Origin: Isosphaera sp.
GTDB lineage: Bacteria; Planctomycetota; Planctomycetia; Gemmatales; Gemmataceae
Length of the DNA stretch: 49,675 nt
Reading direction: 5' to 3'
NCBI GenBank assembly: GCA_013822345.1
Contig: PNKH01000056.1
Coordinates: 1 to 49,675, forward strand
This document shows, one piece after another, positions 7,462 to 13,609 of this stretch. The notes beneath the pieces were generated by a model that saw nothing but the letters and a program-made list of their open reading frames with translations, had not been told where the DNA came from and did no database searches. Position numbers and translations under genes: made by a program. Position 1 is the first letter of the stretch. The number at the start of each line of letters is the position of its first letter.

Positions 7462-7503
7462 TTCGGGACCAAGAGGTCGCAGGTTCGAATCCTGTCAGCC
7501 CGA
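7462..7503 (+). tRNA. 3' half of tRNA-Pro(CGG), probable attachment site
   Basis: The sequence reads as a tRNA from the anticodon loop to the discriminator base: loop TTCGGGA (7462-7468, anticodon CGG, G37 as in tRNA-Pro), 3' anticodon stem CCAAG (7469-7473), variable loop AGGTC, T-arm GCAGG-TTCGAAT-CCTGT (7479-7495), acceptor CAGCCCG (7496-7502) and A73 (7503), with no encoded CCA. The five bases upstream do not pair with CCAAG, and no D-arm or 5' acceptor strand is present, so it is not functional. It is best explained as the tRNA segment left behind by an integrative element. Confidence 0.85.
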
Positions 7504-7510
7504 CTCCGTG

Positions 7511-7540
7511 ACCCCCGGTGGCACCCGTGCCACCGGGGGT
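7511..7540 (+). terminator. Hairpin terminator of the original tRNA-Pro gene
   Basis: Arms 7511-7524 and 7527-7540 are perfectly complementary (ACCCCCGGTGGCAC and its complement), followed by CTTTCGTT. It sits 8 nt after the tRNA fragment, where a tRNA terminator is expected, and probably belonged to the tRNA before integration. Confidence 0.65.
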
Positions 7541-7586
7541 CTTTCGTTGCCACCACCCGCGAGACTGGTTTCGGCGGGCCGCGTGC

Positions 7587-7615
7587 TTGACGCGTCCGCC
7601 CGTTCGCTGAACAAT
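7587..7615 (+). promoter_or_regulatory. Sigma70-type promoter for the DUF1326 gene
   Basis: TTGACG (7587-7592), a 17-nt spacer and AACAAT (7610-7615), 47 nt before the ATG at 7663. The -35 is close to consensus and the -10 is fair. It is also the first chromosomal signal to the right of the att site. Confidence 0.5.
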
Positions 7616-7662
7616 GGTTCCACGTCCGCGCTCCCGCCCGCCACCCCTGCCGGAGGCGATCC

Positions 7663-8307
7663 ATGACCGCCCTGCTCCTCTCTACCCTGCTCGCGACCGA
7701 CTCCTCCGCCACCGTCCGCGGCCAGTACGTCGAGGCCCGCACCTGCGACGTGTTCACCGGCTCCTGCTTCGCCAACGCCGACACCGGCCTGACCGGCAAG
7801 AACGCCGTCCTCGCCTGGAAGGTCGACGCCGGCGCCGTCGCCGGCGTCCGGGTCGACGGGCTCGGCGTCGCCGCCGTCCTGTCCGCCGCCGACACCCTCG
7901 GCCTCAAGCAGAGCGCCCCCGGCCGGTCGGTGCTGATCGTGGACGCCCGTGCCACGTCCGCCCAGCGGGACGCCCTGGTCGCGTTCGCCCGGGCCCAGGC
8001 CGGGAAGCTGCTCGGCGAGGTCGTCGCGGTCCGCGCGGCCGCGTTCGACCTGGACGTCTGCCCGTGCGCCGGCGAGACCTGCGCCACCCTGAAGGCCGGC
8101 CCGGTCGCGGTCAAGACCCGCTGCCTGGACGCCGCCCACGACAAGGCGTGCGGGAACGAGGAGACGCTCTACCCGCCGCTGGTCGAGGGCGTGACGGCGC
8201 ACGCCGCGCTGGCGGTCGAGCACAGCTTCACCGGCAAGGAGCTGAAGGAGACCTGGAACGACGCCGGCCGCCGCGGGGCGTTCGTCGGCACCTTCCTCGC
8301 CCGCTGA
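7663..8307 (+). CDS. DUF1326 domain-containing protein
   Basis: A 214-residue protein. After a short hydrophobic N-terminus (MTALLLSTLLATDSSA) it shows the DUF1326 opening VRGQYVEARTCDVFTGSCF, then NAVLAWKVDAGAVAGVRVDG, and a C-terminal region with LDVCPCAG and AALAVEHSFTGKELKETW. DUF1326 proteins are common in planctomycetes and have no proven function; the conserved Cys residues (CDVFTGSC, CPC, ETC) hint at metal binding or disulfides. It is the first intact gene outside the integrative element and has its own promoter. Confidence 0.85.
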   Translation: MTALLLSTLLATDSSATVRGQYVEARTCDVFTGSCFANADTGLTGKNAVLAWKVDAGAVAGVRVDGLGVAAVLSAADTLGLKQSAPGRSVLIVDARATSAQRDALVAFARAQAGKLLGEVVAVRAAAFDLDVCPCAGETCATLKAGPVAVKTRCLDAAHDKACGNEETLYPPLVEGVTAHAALAVEHSFTGKELKETWNDAGRRGAFVGTFLAR

Positions 8308-8329
8308 CCCGCTGAGATGGTGTCACCCC

Positions 8330-8383
8330 GGGTGGGGCAGACATTCCTGTCTGCCCCGGCAGGCAAGAATGCCTGCCCCACCC
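8330..8383. repeat. Intergenic hairpin with two nested mini-hairpins
   Basis: Arms 8330-8355 and 8358-8383 match with 3 differences over 26 bp. Each arm is itself an inverted repeat: GGCAGACA-TTCC-TGTCTGCC and GGCAGGCA-AGAA-TGCCTGCC. The unit therefore can fold as one long stem or as two tandem hairpins. GGGTGGGGCAGACATTCC-type repeats are, to my knowledge, widespread in Gemmata-like genomes. It lies between two co-directional genes. Confidence 0.8.
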
Positions 8384-8444
8384 AGAAACCACCCTCGGCC
8401 GCCACGGCACACGGGGTGTGCCTGCTGCTTTCCGGAGGCCCCGC

Positions 8445-9125
8445 ATGCTCCCCCGCCTGCTCACCGCCGCCGGGCTGCTTGCCCTGATCGGGTCCGCGGC
8501 CGCGGACGAGACCAAGTGGACCGTGAAGGCCGAGAAGGCGGAGCCGCCGAAGGAGCTGGCCGACCCGGTCCGCAAGGCGCTCGACGACCGGGCGATGACC
8601 GTCCTCGACGACAAGGGAAAGCCGGTCTGCACCGTCTGGCCGGCGAAGGGGCTCGACACCAAGGCGACGGCCGCGCAGGCGAAGGCGGGGCTGAAGTACA
8701 CGCACGTCGAGGAGACCACCGTCGTCGGGGCGGTGCGGTTCGACCAGGAGTGGCGCGACTACCGCAAGCAGAAGGTCAAGCCGGGGGTCTACACCCTCCG
8801 GCTCGCGGTGCAGCTCATGGACGGCGACCACATGGGGACCGCCCCGTACAACGAGTTCGCCCTGCTCAGCCCGGCCGACGCGGACAAGTCGGCGGACCTG
8901 CTGGAGGTGAAGGAGCTGTTCGAGCTGAGCGGCAAGACCGCCGGCCGGAAGCACCCGAGCGTCATGCTCCTGTTCCCGAACAAGGCGCCGGGCGAGGCCC
9001 CGGCCGTCGAGGCGAAGCCGAAGGAGCACGTGGTCCTGAGCTACCGGGTGCCGGCCGCGGCGGGTGGGGAGAAGGCGGCGCTCGGGTTCAGCCTCGTCGT
9101 GTCCGGGGTCACGATGGCGGAGTAG
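8445..9125 (+). CDS. Secreted hypothetical protein, 226 aa
   Basis: The ATG at 8445 has GGAGG at 8434-8438 and opens a clean signal peptide (MLPRLLTAAGLLALIGSAAA, cleavage near ADE). I preferred it to the 27-nt-longer upstream frame, which runs into the non-coding gap. The mature protein has a middle block (TTVVGAVRFDQEWRDYRKQ, then VKPGVYTLRLAVQLMDGDHM, then YNEFALLSP) that reads as a beta-rich periplasmic domain. I recall similar secreted planctomycete proteins but cannot name a family. It is followed by xdhC 2 nt later and may be co-transcribed with it. Confidence 0.8.
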   Translation: MLPRLLTAAGLLALIGSAAADETKWTVKAEKAEPPKELADPVRKALDDRAMTVLDDKGKPVCTVWPAKGLDTKATAAQAKAGLKYTHVEETTVVGAVRFDQEWRDYRKQKVKPGVYTLRLAVQLMDGDHMGTAPYNEFALLSPADADKSADLLEVKELFELSGKTAGRKHPSVMLLFPNKAPGEAPAVEAKPKEHVVLSYRVPAAAGGEKAALGFSLVVSGVTMAE

Positions 9126-9127
9126 CC

Positions 9128-10234
9128 ATGCGGGAGCTGCTCGCCGAGCTGAACGCGGCACTCGCCCGGCGCCGGCCGTGCGTCTACTGCGCCGTCGTCG
9201 AGACCCGCGGCAGCACCCCGCAGAAGGCCGGGGCCGCGATGCTCGTCTACCCCGACGGGTCGCAGGCCGGCACCCTCGGCGGCGGGTGCGTCGAGGCCGA
9301 GGTGAAGCGCCGCGCCCTCCGCGGCCTCTCCGACGCCTGCACCCCCGAAGTCCTCACCTTCTGCCTCGACGACGACTACGGCTGGGACGACGGCCTGATC
9401 TGCGGCGGGCGGATGACCGTCCTCGCCCAGCCGCTCGCCGGCGGCCCGGCCCTCGACCTCGCGGCCGACTACTACCGCCACCTCCACGCCCTCGCCGACC
9501 GCGGGGCCGGCTCCACCGAGGCAGTCGTCGTCGGCGACACCCTCGGCCTCCCGGTCGGCGACCGCTACCTGTTCGACGCGGCCGGCTCCCCGGTCGCCCA
9601 CCTGGCCGCCCGGCCCGCGTGGGAGGTCGTCGCGGCCCACCTCCAACCGCTCCCCGACCGCCCGAAGCCGGCCACCCGGCACGGCGTCGCGTTCCTGCCG
9701 GCGCCGCCGCGCGTCACCGTGCTTCTGGTCGGCGGCGGGCACGTCGGCCAGGCGGTGGCGAAGCTCGCGGCGGAGGTCGGGTTCGACATCTGGGTGCTCG
9801 ACGACCGCGACCGGTACGTCAGCCCGGAGCGGTTCCCGGCCGCCGCCCGCCGGCTCTGCGGCGACATCGGCACCACCCTCCGCGACCTCGCCGCGGCCCT
9901 CACCCCGCACACCTTCGCCGTCATCCTCACCCGCGGCCACAACCACGACGAGGAGGCGCTGTACCACCTCGCCCGCACCGCCTGCGGGTACGTCGGGATG
10001 ATCGGCAGCAAGCGGAAGATCCGGATGATCTTCGAAGACCTGGTGGCCAAGGGCGTCCCGGCCGACGCCCTGGAACGCGTCCACGCCCCGCTCGGGTACA
10101 ACATCGGGTCGCAGACGGTGCCGGAGATCGCGGTGAGCGTCGTCGCCGAACTGATCGCGTGTCGCAACCTCGGCGGCACCGACGCGGCCCGGTGGAGCTG
10201 GACGCCGGCCCGGCCCGGCGGGGGCGGGCGGTGA
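9128..10234 (+). CDS. xdhC: XdhC/CoxI family molybdenum-enzyme accessory protein
   Basis: A 368-residue protein of the XdhC type. The N-terminal XdhC_CoxI domain carries VVETRGSTPQKAGAAMLV and GTLGGGCVEAEVKRR; the C-terminal Rossmann domain starts VTVLLVGGGHVGQAVAKLA and has GMIGSKRKIR. XdhC proteins bind molybdenum cofactor and insert it, usually after sulfuration, into xanthine dehydrogenase-type enzymes. The likely clients are the three subunits encoded at 12992-17031. The ATG at 9128 follows the previous stop by 2 nt, and the stop overlaps the next gene's GTG (GTGA). Confidence 0.92.
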   Translation: MRELLAELNAALARRRPCVYCAVVETRGSTPQKAGAAMLVYPDGSQAGTLGGGCVEAEVKRRALRGLSDACTPEVLTFCLDDDYGWDDGLICGGRMTVLAQPLAGGPALDLAADYYRHLHALADRGAGSTEAVVVGDTLGLPVGDRYLFDAAGSPVAHLAARPAWEVVAAHLQPLPDRPKPATRHGVAFLPAPPRVTVLLVGGGHVGQAVAKLAAEVGFDIWVLDDRDRYVSPERFPAAARRLCGDIGTTLRDLAAALTPHTFAVILTRGHNHDEEALYHLARTACGYVGMIGSKRKIRMIFEDLVAKGVPADALERVHAPLGYNIGSQTVPEIAVSVVAELIACRNLGGTDAARWSWTPARPGGGGR

Positions 10235-10863
10235 TCGCCGCGGTCGTCCCGGCGGCCGGGCACAGCACCCGGATGGGCCGGCCGAAGCTGTCGCTCCCGC
10301 TCGGCGGCCGGACCGTCCTGGAGCACGTCGTCGCGGCACTGCGGGCGGGCGGTGCGGACCACGTGGTCGTGGTGGTCGGCCCGCACGTCCCCGAACTCGT
10401 CCCGCTCGCCGAGGCCGCCGGGGCGCACGTCTGCCACCTGGCCGAACCCACCCCCGACATGCGGGCGACGGTCGGGCACGGGCTGCGGTGGATCGAGGAC
10501 CACCTCCGCCCCGGGCCGGCCGACGCCTGGCTCCTCGCCCCGGCCGACCACCCCGCGCTCGACCCCGGCACCGTCCGCGTGCTGTGCGAGGCGTTCCGCC
10601 GCGACCCGTCGCGGTCGATCCTCGTGCCGGTGTCCGCCGGCCGGCGCGGCCACCCGGCGCTGGTGGCTTGGCGGCACGCAGCCGGCGTCCGATCGCTGCC
10701 GCCCGATCGCGGCATCAACGCGTACTTCCGCGAGCACGCCGCCGAGGTGGGCGAGGTGCCGGTCGCCACCGGCGGGGCCTTCGTCGATCTGGACACGCCG
10801 GACGATTACGAGCGGTTGCGCGCCGCCTGGCCGAACGAGACGGACGTGGACGGGCGTGGTTGA
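10231..10863 (+). CDS. MocA-like molybdenum cofactor cytidylyltransferase
   Basis: A 210-residue nucleotidyltransferase starting at GTG 10231, which overlaps the xdhC stop by 4 nt. Its opening VVPAAGHSTRMGRPKLSLPL is the GxSxRMGxxK signature of MobA/MocA-type enzymes; WLLAPADHPALDP and RRGHPALV match the metal and product-binding loops, and DLDTPDDYERL is the usual C-terminus. MocA makes molybdopterin cytosine dinucleotide, the cofactor of xanthine dehydrogenase-family enzymes, which fits coupling to XdhC and the hydroxylase downstream. A guanylyl- or other NTP-transferase is possible, but the context favours CTP. Confidence 0.85.
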   Translation: MIAAVVPAAGHSTRMGRPKLSLPLGGRTVLEHVVAALRAGGADHVVVVVGPHVPELVPLAEAAGAHVCHLAEPTPDMRATVGHGLRWIEDHLRPGPADAWLLAPADHPALDPGTVRVLCEAFRRDPSRSILVPVSAGRRGHPALVAWRHAAGVRSLPPDRGINAYFREHAAEVGEVPVATGGAFVDLDTPDDYERLRAAWPNETDVDGRG

Positions 10864-10951
10864 GGACCGGTGCGGATCCGCGTCGACTGTGGTCTGCCGC
10901 GCCGGTCGGCGGGGTTGTGGAGGCGGTGACCGACATCCGGACGAGGACGCC

Positions 10952-11848
10952 ATGATGCCCGGGAACGCGATCCGTGTGGCGGCCGTGGCCGCCGGGCTGC
11001 TGGCCGCCGCCGCGGCCGCGGCCGACGACCCGAAGGTGCGGGTGGTCGTCATCGACGGCCAGCACAACCACAACTGGCGCGCGACCACGCCGTACCTCAA
11101 GAAGGTCCTCGAGCACTCCGGCCGCTTCACCGTGGACGTCTCGTCGAACCTCAAGAAGGGCGACAAGCCCGGCACCGTCCCCGCGGTCGACTTCCCGCCG
11201 GACCTGTCCAAGTACGACGTGGTCGTCAGCAACTACAACGGGGCCGCGTGGCCGCCGGAGTTCCGCACGGCGTTCGAGGAGCGGGTCGGCGGCGGGAAGG
11301 TCGGGTTCGTGCTGTTCCACGCGGCGAACAATTGCTTCGCCGACTGGCCGGAGTACAACCGCATGGTCGGCCTGGCCTGGCGGAACAACAAGGCCGGCGA
11401 CCGGCTCTACTTCGACCCGGACGGCAAGCTGGTCCGGGTGCCCAAGGGCGAGGGGTCGGGCACCGGCGAGACGTACCACCCGTTCCCGGTCAACCTCCGG
11501 GACCCGGACCACCCGATCGTGAAGGGGATGCCGGCCCGGTGGATGCACGCCCGGGACCAGCTCATGCACGACCTCCGCGGCCCGGCCGAGGGGGTGACCG
11601 TGCTGGCGTCGTCCCCCTGCCCGAAGACCAAGGTCGACGAGCCGATCCTGTGGACCGTGGCCTACGGGAAGGGGCGGGTGGTCCACACCCCGATGGGCCA
11701 CGACGTGGCGGCCATGAGCTGCGTCGGGTTCGCCGCCACGATGCAGCGCTCCGCCGAGTGGGCCGCCACCGGCAAGGTCACGATCCCGCTCCCGAAGGAC
11801 TTCCCGGACGCCGACACCACCCGCACCACCCCCGACGACAAGAAGTAG
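10952..11848 (+). CDS. Secreted ThuA domain-containing protein (copy 1)
   Basis: 298 residues with a signal peptide (hydrophobic run to AAAAAADD). The ThuA domain (class I glutamine amidotransferase-like fold) shows VVVIDGQHNHNWRATTPYLK at its start, YDVVVSNYNGAAWPPEF, VGFVLFHAANN and WTVAYGKGRVVHTPMGHDV. ThuA proteins are linked to trehalose and other sugar metabolism; in planctomycetes many are secreted and of unknown substrate. ATG 10952 is followed by a second ATG at 10955; GAGGAC lies upstream. It is paired with a close paralogue 11 nt downstream. Confidence 0.9.
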   Translation: MMPGNAIRVAAVAAGLLAAAAAAADDPKVRVVVIDGQHNHNWRATTPYLKKVLEHSGRFTVDVSSNLKKGDKPGTVPAVDFPPDLSKYDVVVSNYNGAAWPPEFRTAFEERVGGGKVGFVLFHAANNCFADWPEYNRMVGLAWRNNKAGDRLYFDPDGKLVRVPKGEGSGTGETYHPFPVNLRDPDHPIVKGMPARWMHARDQLMHDLRGPAEGVTVLASSPCPKTKVDEPILWTVAYGKGRVVHTPMGHDVAAMSCVGFAATMQRSAEWAATGKVTIPLPKDFPDADTTRTTPDDKK

Positions 11849-11859
11849 GAGGAACGACC

Positions 11860-12747
11860 GTGCGCGCCCTGACCCTGTTCGCCCTGGCGGTGCTGGTCGC
11901 GGGCCGGCCCGCGGCCGGCGCCCGGCCGGACGCCCCGAAGTTGAAGGTGGTCCTGGTCGACGGGCAGAACAACCACAACTGGCGGGCCACCACCCCCGTC
12001 CTGAAGAAGATCCTCGAAGACAGCGGCCGGTTCACCGTGGACGTGAGCAGCAACCTGAAGGCCGGCGACAAGCCGGGGGCGGTCGAGAAGACGGTCCCGT
12101 TCCCGCCCGACCTGTCGAAGTACGACGTGCTGCTGAGCAACTACAACGGGGCGGCGTGGCCGAAGGAGTTCGAGGCGGGCCTTGAGGAGCGGCTGAGGGA
12201 CGGGAAGCTCGGGCTGGTGATCGTCCACGCCGCGAACAACGCGTTCGGGTCGTGGAAGGAGTACAACCTGATGATCGGGATGGGGTGGCGGGACGCGAAG
12301 TTCGGCGAGCGGCTGAAGCTGGACGACGCCGGGAAGGAGGTCCGGGTGCCGAAGGGCGAGGACCTCGGGTCCGGGCACCGGACCACCGGGAAGTGGCCGG
12401 TCGTCGTCCGGGACGCCGAGCACCCGGTCACCAAGGGGATGCCGCGGGAGTGGATGCACAACAACGACGAGCTGTACGACAACATGCGGGGGCCGATCCA
12501 GAACGTGAAGGTGCTGGCCACCGCGTTCTCGAAGGGGACGATGGCCCACGAGCCGATGATCTGGACGGTCGACTACGGCAAGGGGCGGGTGTTCCACACC
12601 CCGATGGGGCACGACGTGAACGCGATGCAGTGCCTCGGGTTCGCGGCCACCGTCGCCCGCGGCACCGAGTGGGCCGCCACCGGGAAGGTGACCCTGCCGC
12701 TGCCGAGGGACTTCCCCACCGCGACCGAGGTCCGGCTGACCAAGTAG
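11860..12747 (+). CDS. Secreted ThuA domain-containing protein (copy 2)
   Basis: 295 residues from GTG 11860, which is preceded by a strong AGGAGG at 11847-11852 that overlaps the stop codon of copy 1. Signal peptide (MRALTLFALAVLVAGRPAAG-like when read with Met) then VVLVDGQNNHNWRATTPVLK, FTVDVSSNLKAGDKPG, YDVLLSNYNGAAWPKEF and WTVDYGKGRVFHTPMGHDV. Long blocks are the same as in the upstream gene, so this is a tandem duplication that has diverged, for example the loop after GEG/GED. The two are translated from one mRNA. Confidence 0.9.
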   Translation: MRALTLFALAVLVAGRPAAGARPDAPKLKVVLVDGQNNHNWRATTPVLKKILEDSGRFTVDVSSNLKAGDKPGAVEKTVPFPPDLSKYDVLLSNYNGAAWPKEFEAGLEERLRDGKLGLVIVHAANNAFGSWKEYNLMIGMGWRDAKFGERLKLDDAGKEVRVPKGEDLGSGHRTTGKWPVVVRDAEHPVTKGMPREWMHNNDELYDNMRGPIQNVKVLATAFSKGTMAHEPMIWTVDYGKGRVFHTPMGHDVNAMQCLGFAATVARGTEWAATGKVTLPLPRDFPTATEVRLTK

Positions 12748-12816
12748 CCCGCCCGGCCACGCCGGCGGCCGGACCCGCCTGGTCCGCCCGCGGGCGGGGT
12801 TTCCGACTCGGACGGC

Positions 12817-12873
12817 GGCGCGGCTCTGGTCTTCACCTCCCCGCCCTGGGGAGGTGAAGACCAGAGCCGCGCC
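12817..12873. repeat. Perfect 26-bp inverted repeat
   Basis: Arms 12817-12842 and 12848-12873 are perfectly complementary with a 5-nt loop (GCCCT). It is located between the ThuA pair and the promoter of the molybdenum hydroxylase operon. A stem this stable might end ThuA transcription, although no T-run follows. Confidence 0.8.
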
Positions 12874-12918
12874 CGACGACCCGGTTCCTCCCGTTCCGAC
12901 ATCTCGCGAATCAGGCGC

Positions 12919-12947
12919 TTGCTCCGCCCGCCGCCCCCGCTTAGAAT
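12919..12947 (+). promoter_or_regulatory. Promoter of the molybdenum hydroxylase operon
   Basis: TTGCTC (12919-12924), a 17-nt spacer and TAGAAT (12942-12947), 44 nt before the GTG at 12992. Good match to a sigma70-type promoter and located right after the hairpin that separates the operon from the ThuA genes. Confidence 0.55.
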
Positions 12948-12991
12948 CGCGACCGCCCCCTACCCTTCACCACCTCCGAGGGTCGAGCGTC

Positions 12992-13606
12992 GTGAACGAC
13001 TCCACCGGAGAAGCCCGGAGCGGCCCGTCCCGCCGCGGCTTCCTCACCGGGACCGGCGCCGCCGCGGCGGCCGCCGCCGGCCTCCGCGGCGAACTCGCCC
13101 CCGCCGCCCAGCCCAACCCCGCGGCCCCGGCCCACGGCCCCGGCCCGGTCCTCGTCGAGCTGACCGTCAACGGCAACAAGCTGTCCACCACCGTCGAGCC
13201 GCGCGTCACCCTGCTCGACGCCCTCCGGAACCACCTCGACGTCACCGGCTGCAAGCGGGTGTGCGACCGCGGCACCTGCGGCGCCTGCACCGTGATCGTC
13301 GACGGCCGCACCGTCTACTCCTGCACGATGCTCGCCGTCGAGGCCCGCGGGGCCGACGTCAAGACGGCCGAGGCGCTCGGCGGCGACCGGCTCGACCCGG
13401 TCCCGGCCGCGTTCGCCGACTGCGACGCCCAGCAGTGCGGGTTCTGCACCCCGGGGTTCGTCGTCTCGATCCGCGCCGCCCTGGACAAGAACCCGAAGGC
13501 GACGCCCGAGCAGGTCGAGGCGGCGCTGACCGGGAACATCTGCCGGTGCGGCACCTACGAGCAGATGCGGCACGCCATCGTCCAACTGTGCAGGAAGGGG
13601 GGCTGA
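12992..13606 (+). CDS. (2Fe-2S)-binding subunit of a xanthine dehydrogenase-family enzyme, Tat-exported
   Basis: 204 residues from GTG 12992; the longer upstream frame reads through the hairpin and is unlikely. The N-terminus SRRGFLTGTGAAAAAAAG is a twin-arginine signal, so the enzyme probably works outside the cytoplasm. The plant-type ferredoxin domain has Cys91, Cys96, Cys99 and Cys111 (CDRGTCGACT...C), and the second cluster domain has Cys149, Cys152, Cys184 and Cys186 (CGFC...CRC). This matches small subunits of CO dehydrogenase/isoquinoline oxidoreductase-type enzymes. The partner subunits lack clear signals and could be exported with it as a complex. Confidence 0.93.
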   Translation: MNDSTGEARSGPSRRGFLTGTGAAAAAAAGLRGELAPAAQPNPAAPAHGPGPVLVELTVNGNKLSTTVEPRVTLLDALRNHLDVTGCKRVCDRGTCGACTVIVDGRTVYSCTMLAVEARGADVKTAEALGGDRLDPVPAAFADCDAQQCGFCTPGFVVSIRAALDKNPKATPEQVEAALTGNICRCGTYEQMRHAIVQLCRKGG

Positions 13607-13609
13607 GTC

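Larger units (their letters stand above)
1..7503. mobile_element. Right-hand part of an integrative element inserted at a tRNA-Pro gene
   Basis: This stretch reads as one end of a chromosomally integrated element. It contains a complete tyrosine recombinase (9-1028), a DUF932-type gene common on plasmids and phages, small orphan genes and a defence-like operon, nearly all on the minus strand. It stops at a 42-nt copy of the 3' half of a tRNA-Pro (7462-7503), after which ordinary chromosomal genes run on the plus strand. The displaced 3' half keeps a downstream hairpin terminator (7511-7540), as expected when an element integrates into a tRNA gene and the intact tRNA is rebuilt at the other end. 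That other end lies left of the window, so total size is unknown. The boundary is inferred; the parts are seen. Confidence 0.7.

Noticed and set aside
7400-7503. A complete tRNA gene ending at 7503
   Set aside because: No acceptor 5' strand (CGGGCTG expected), no D-arm and no 5' anticodon-stem strand upstream of 7462.
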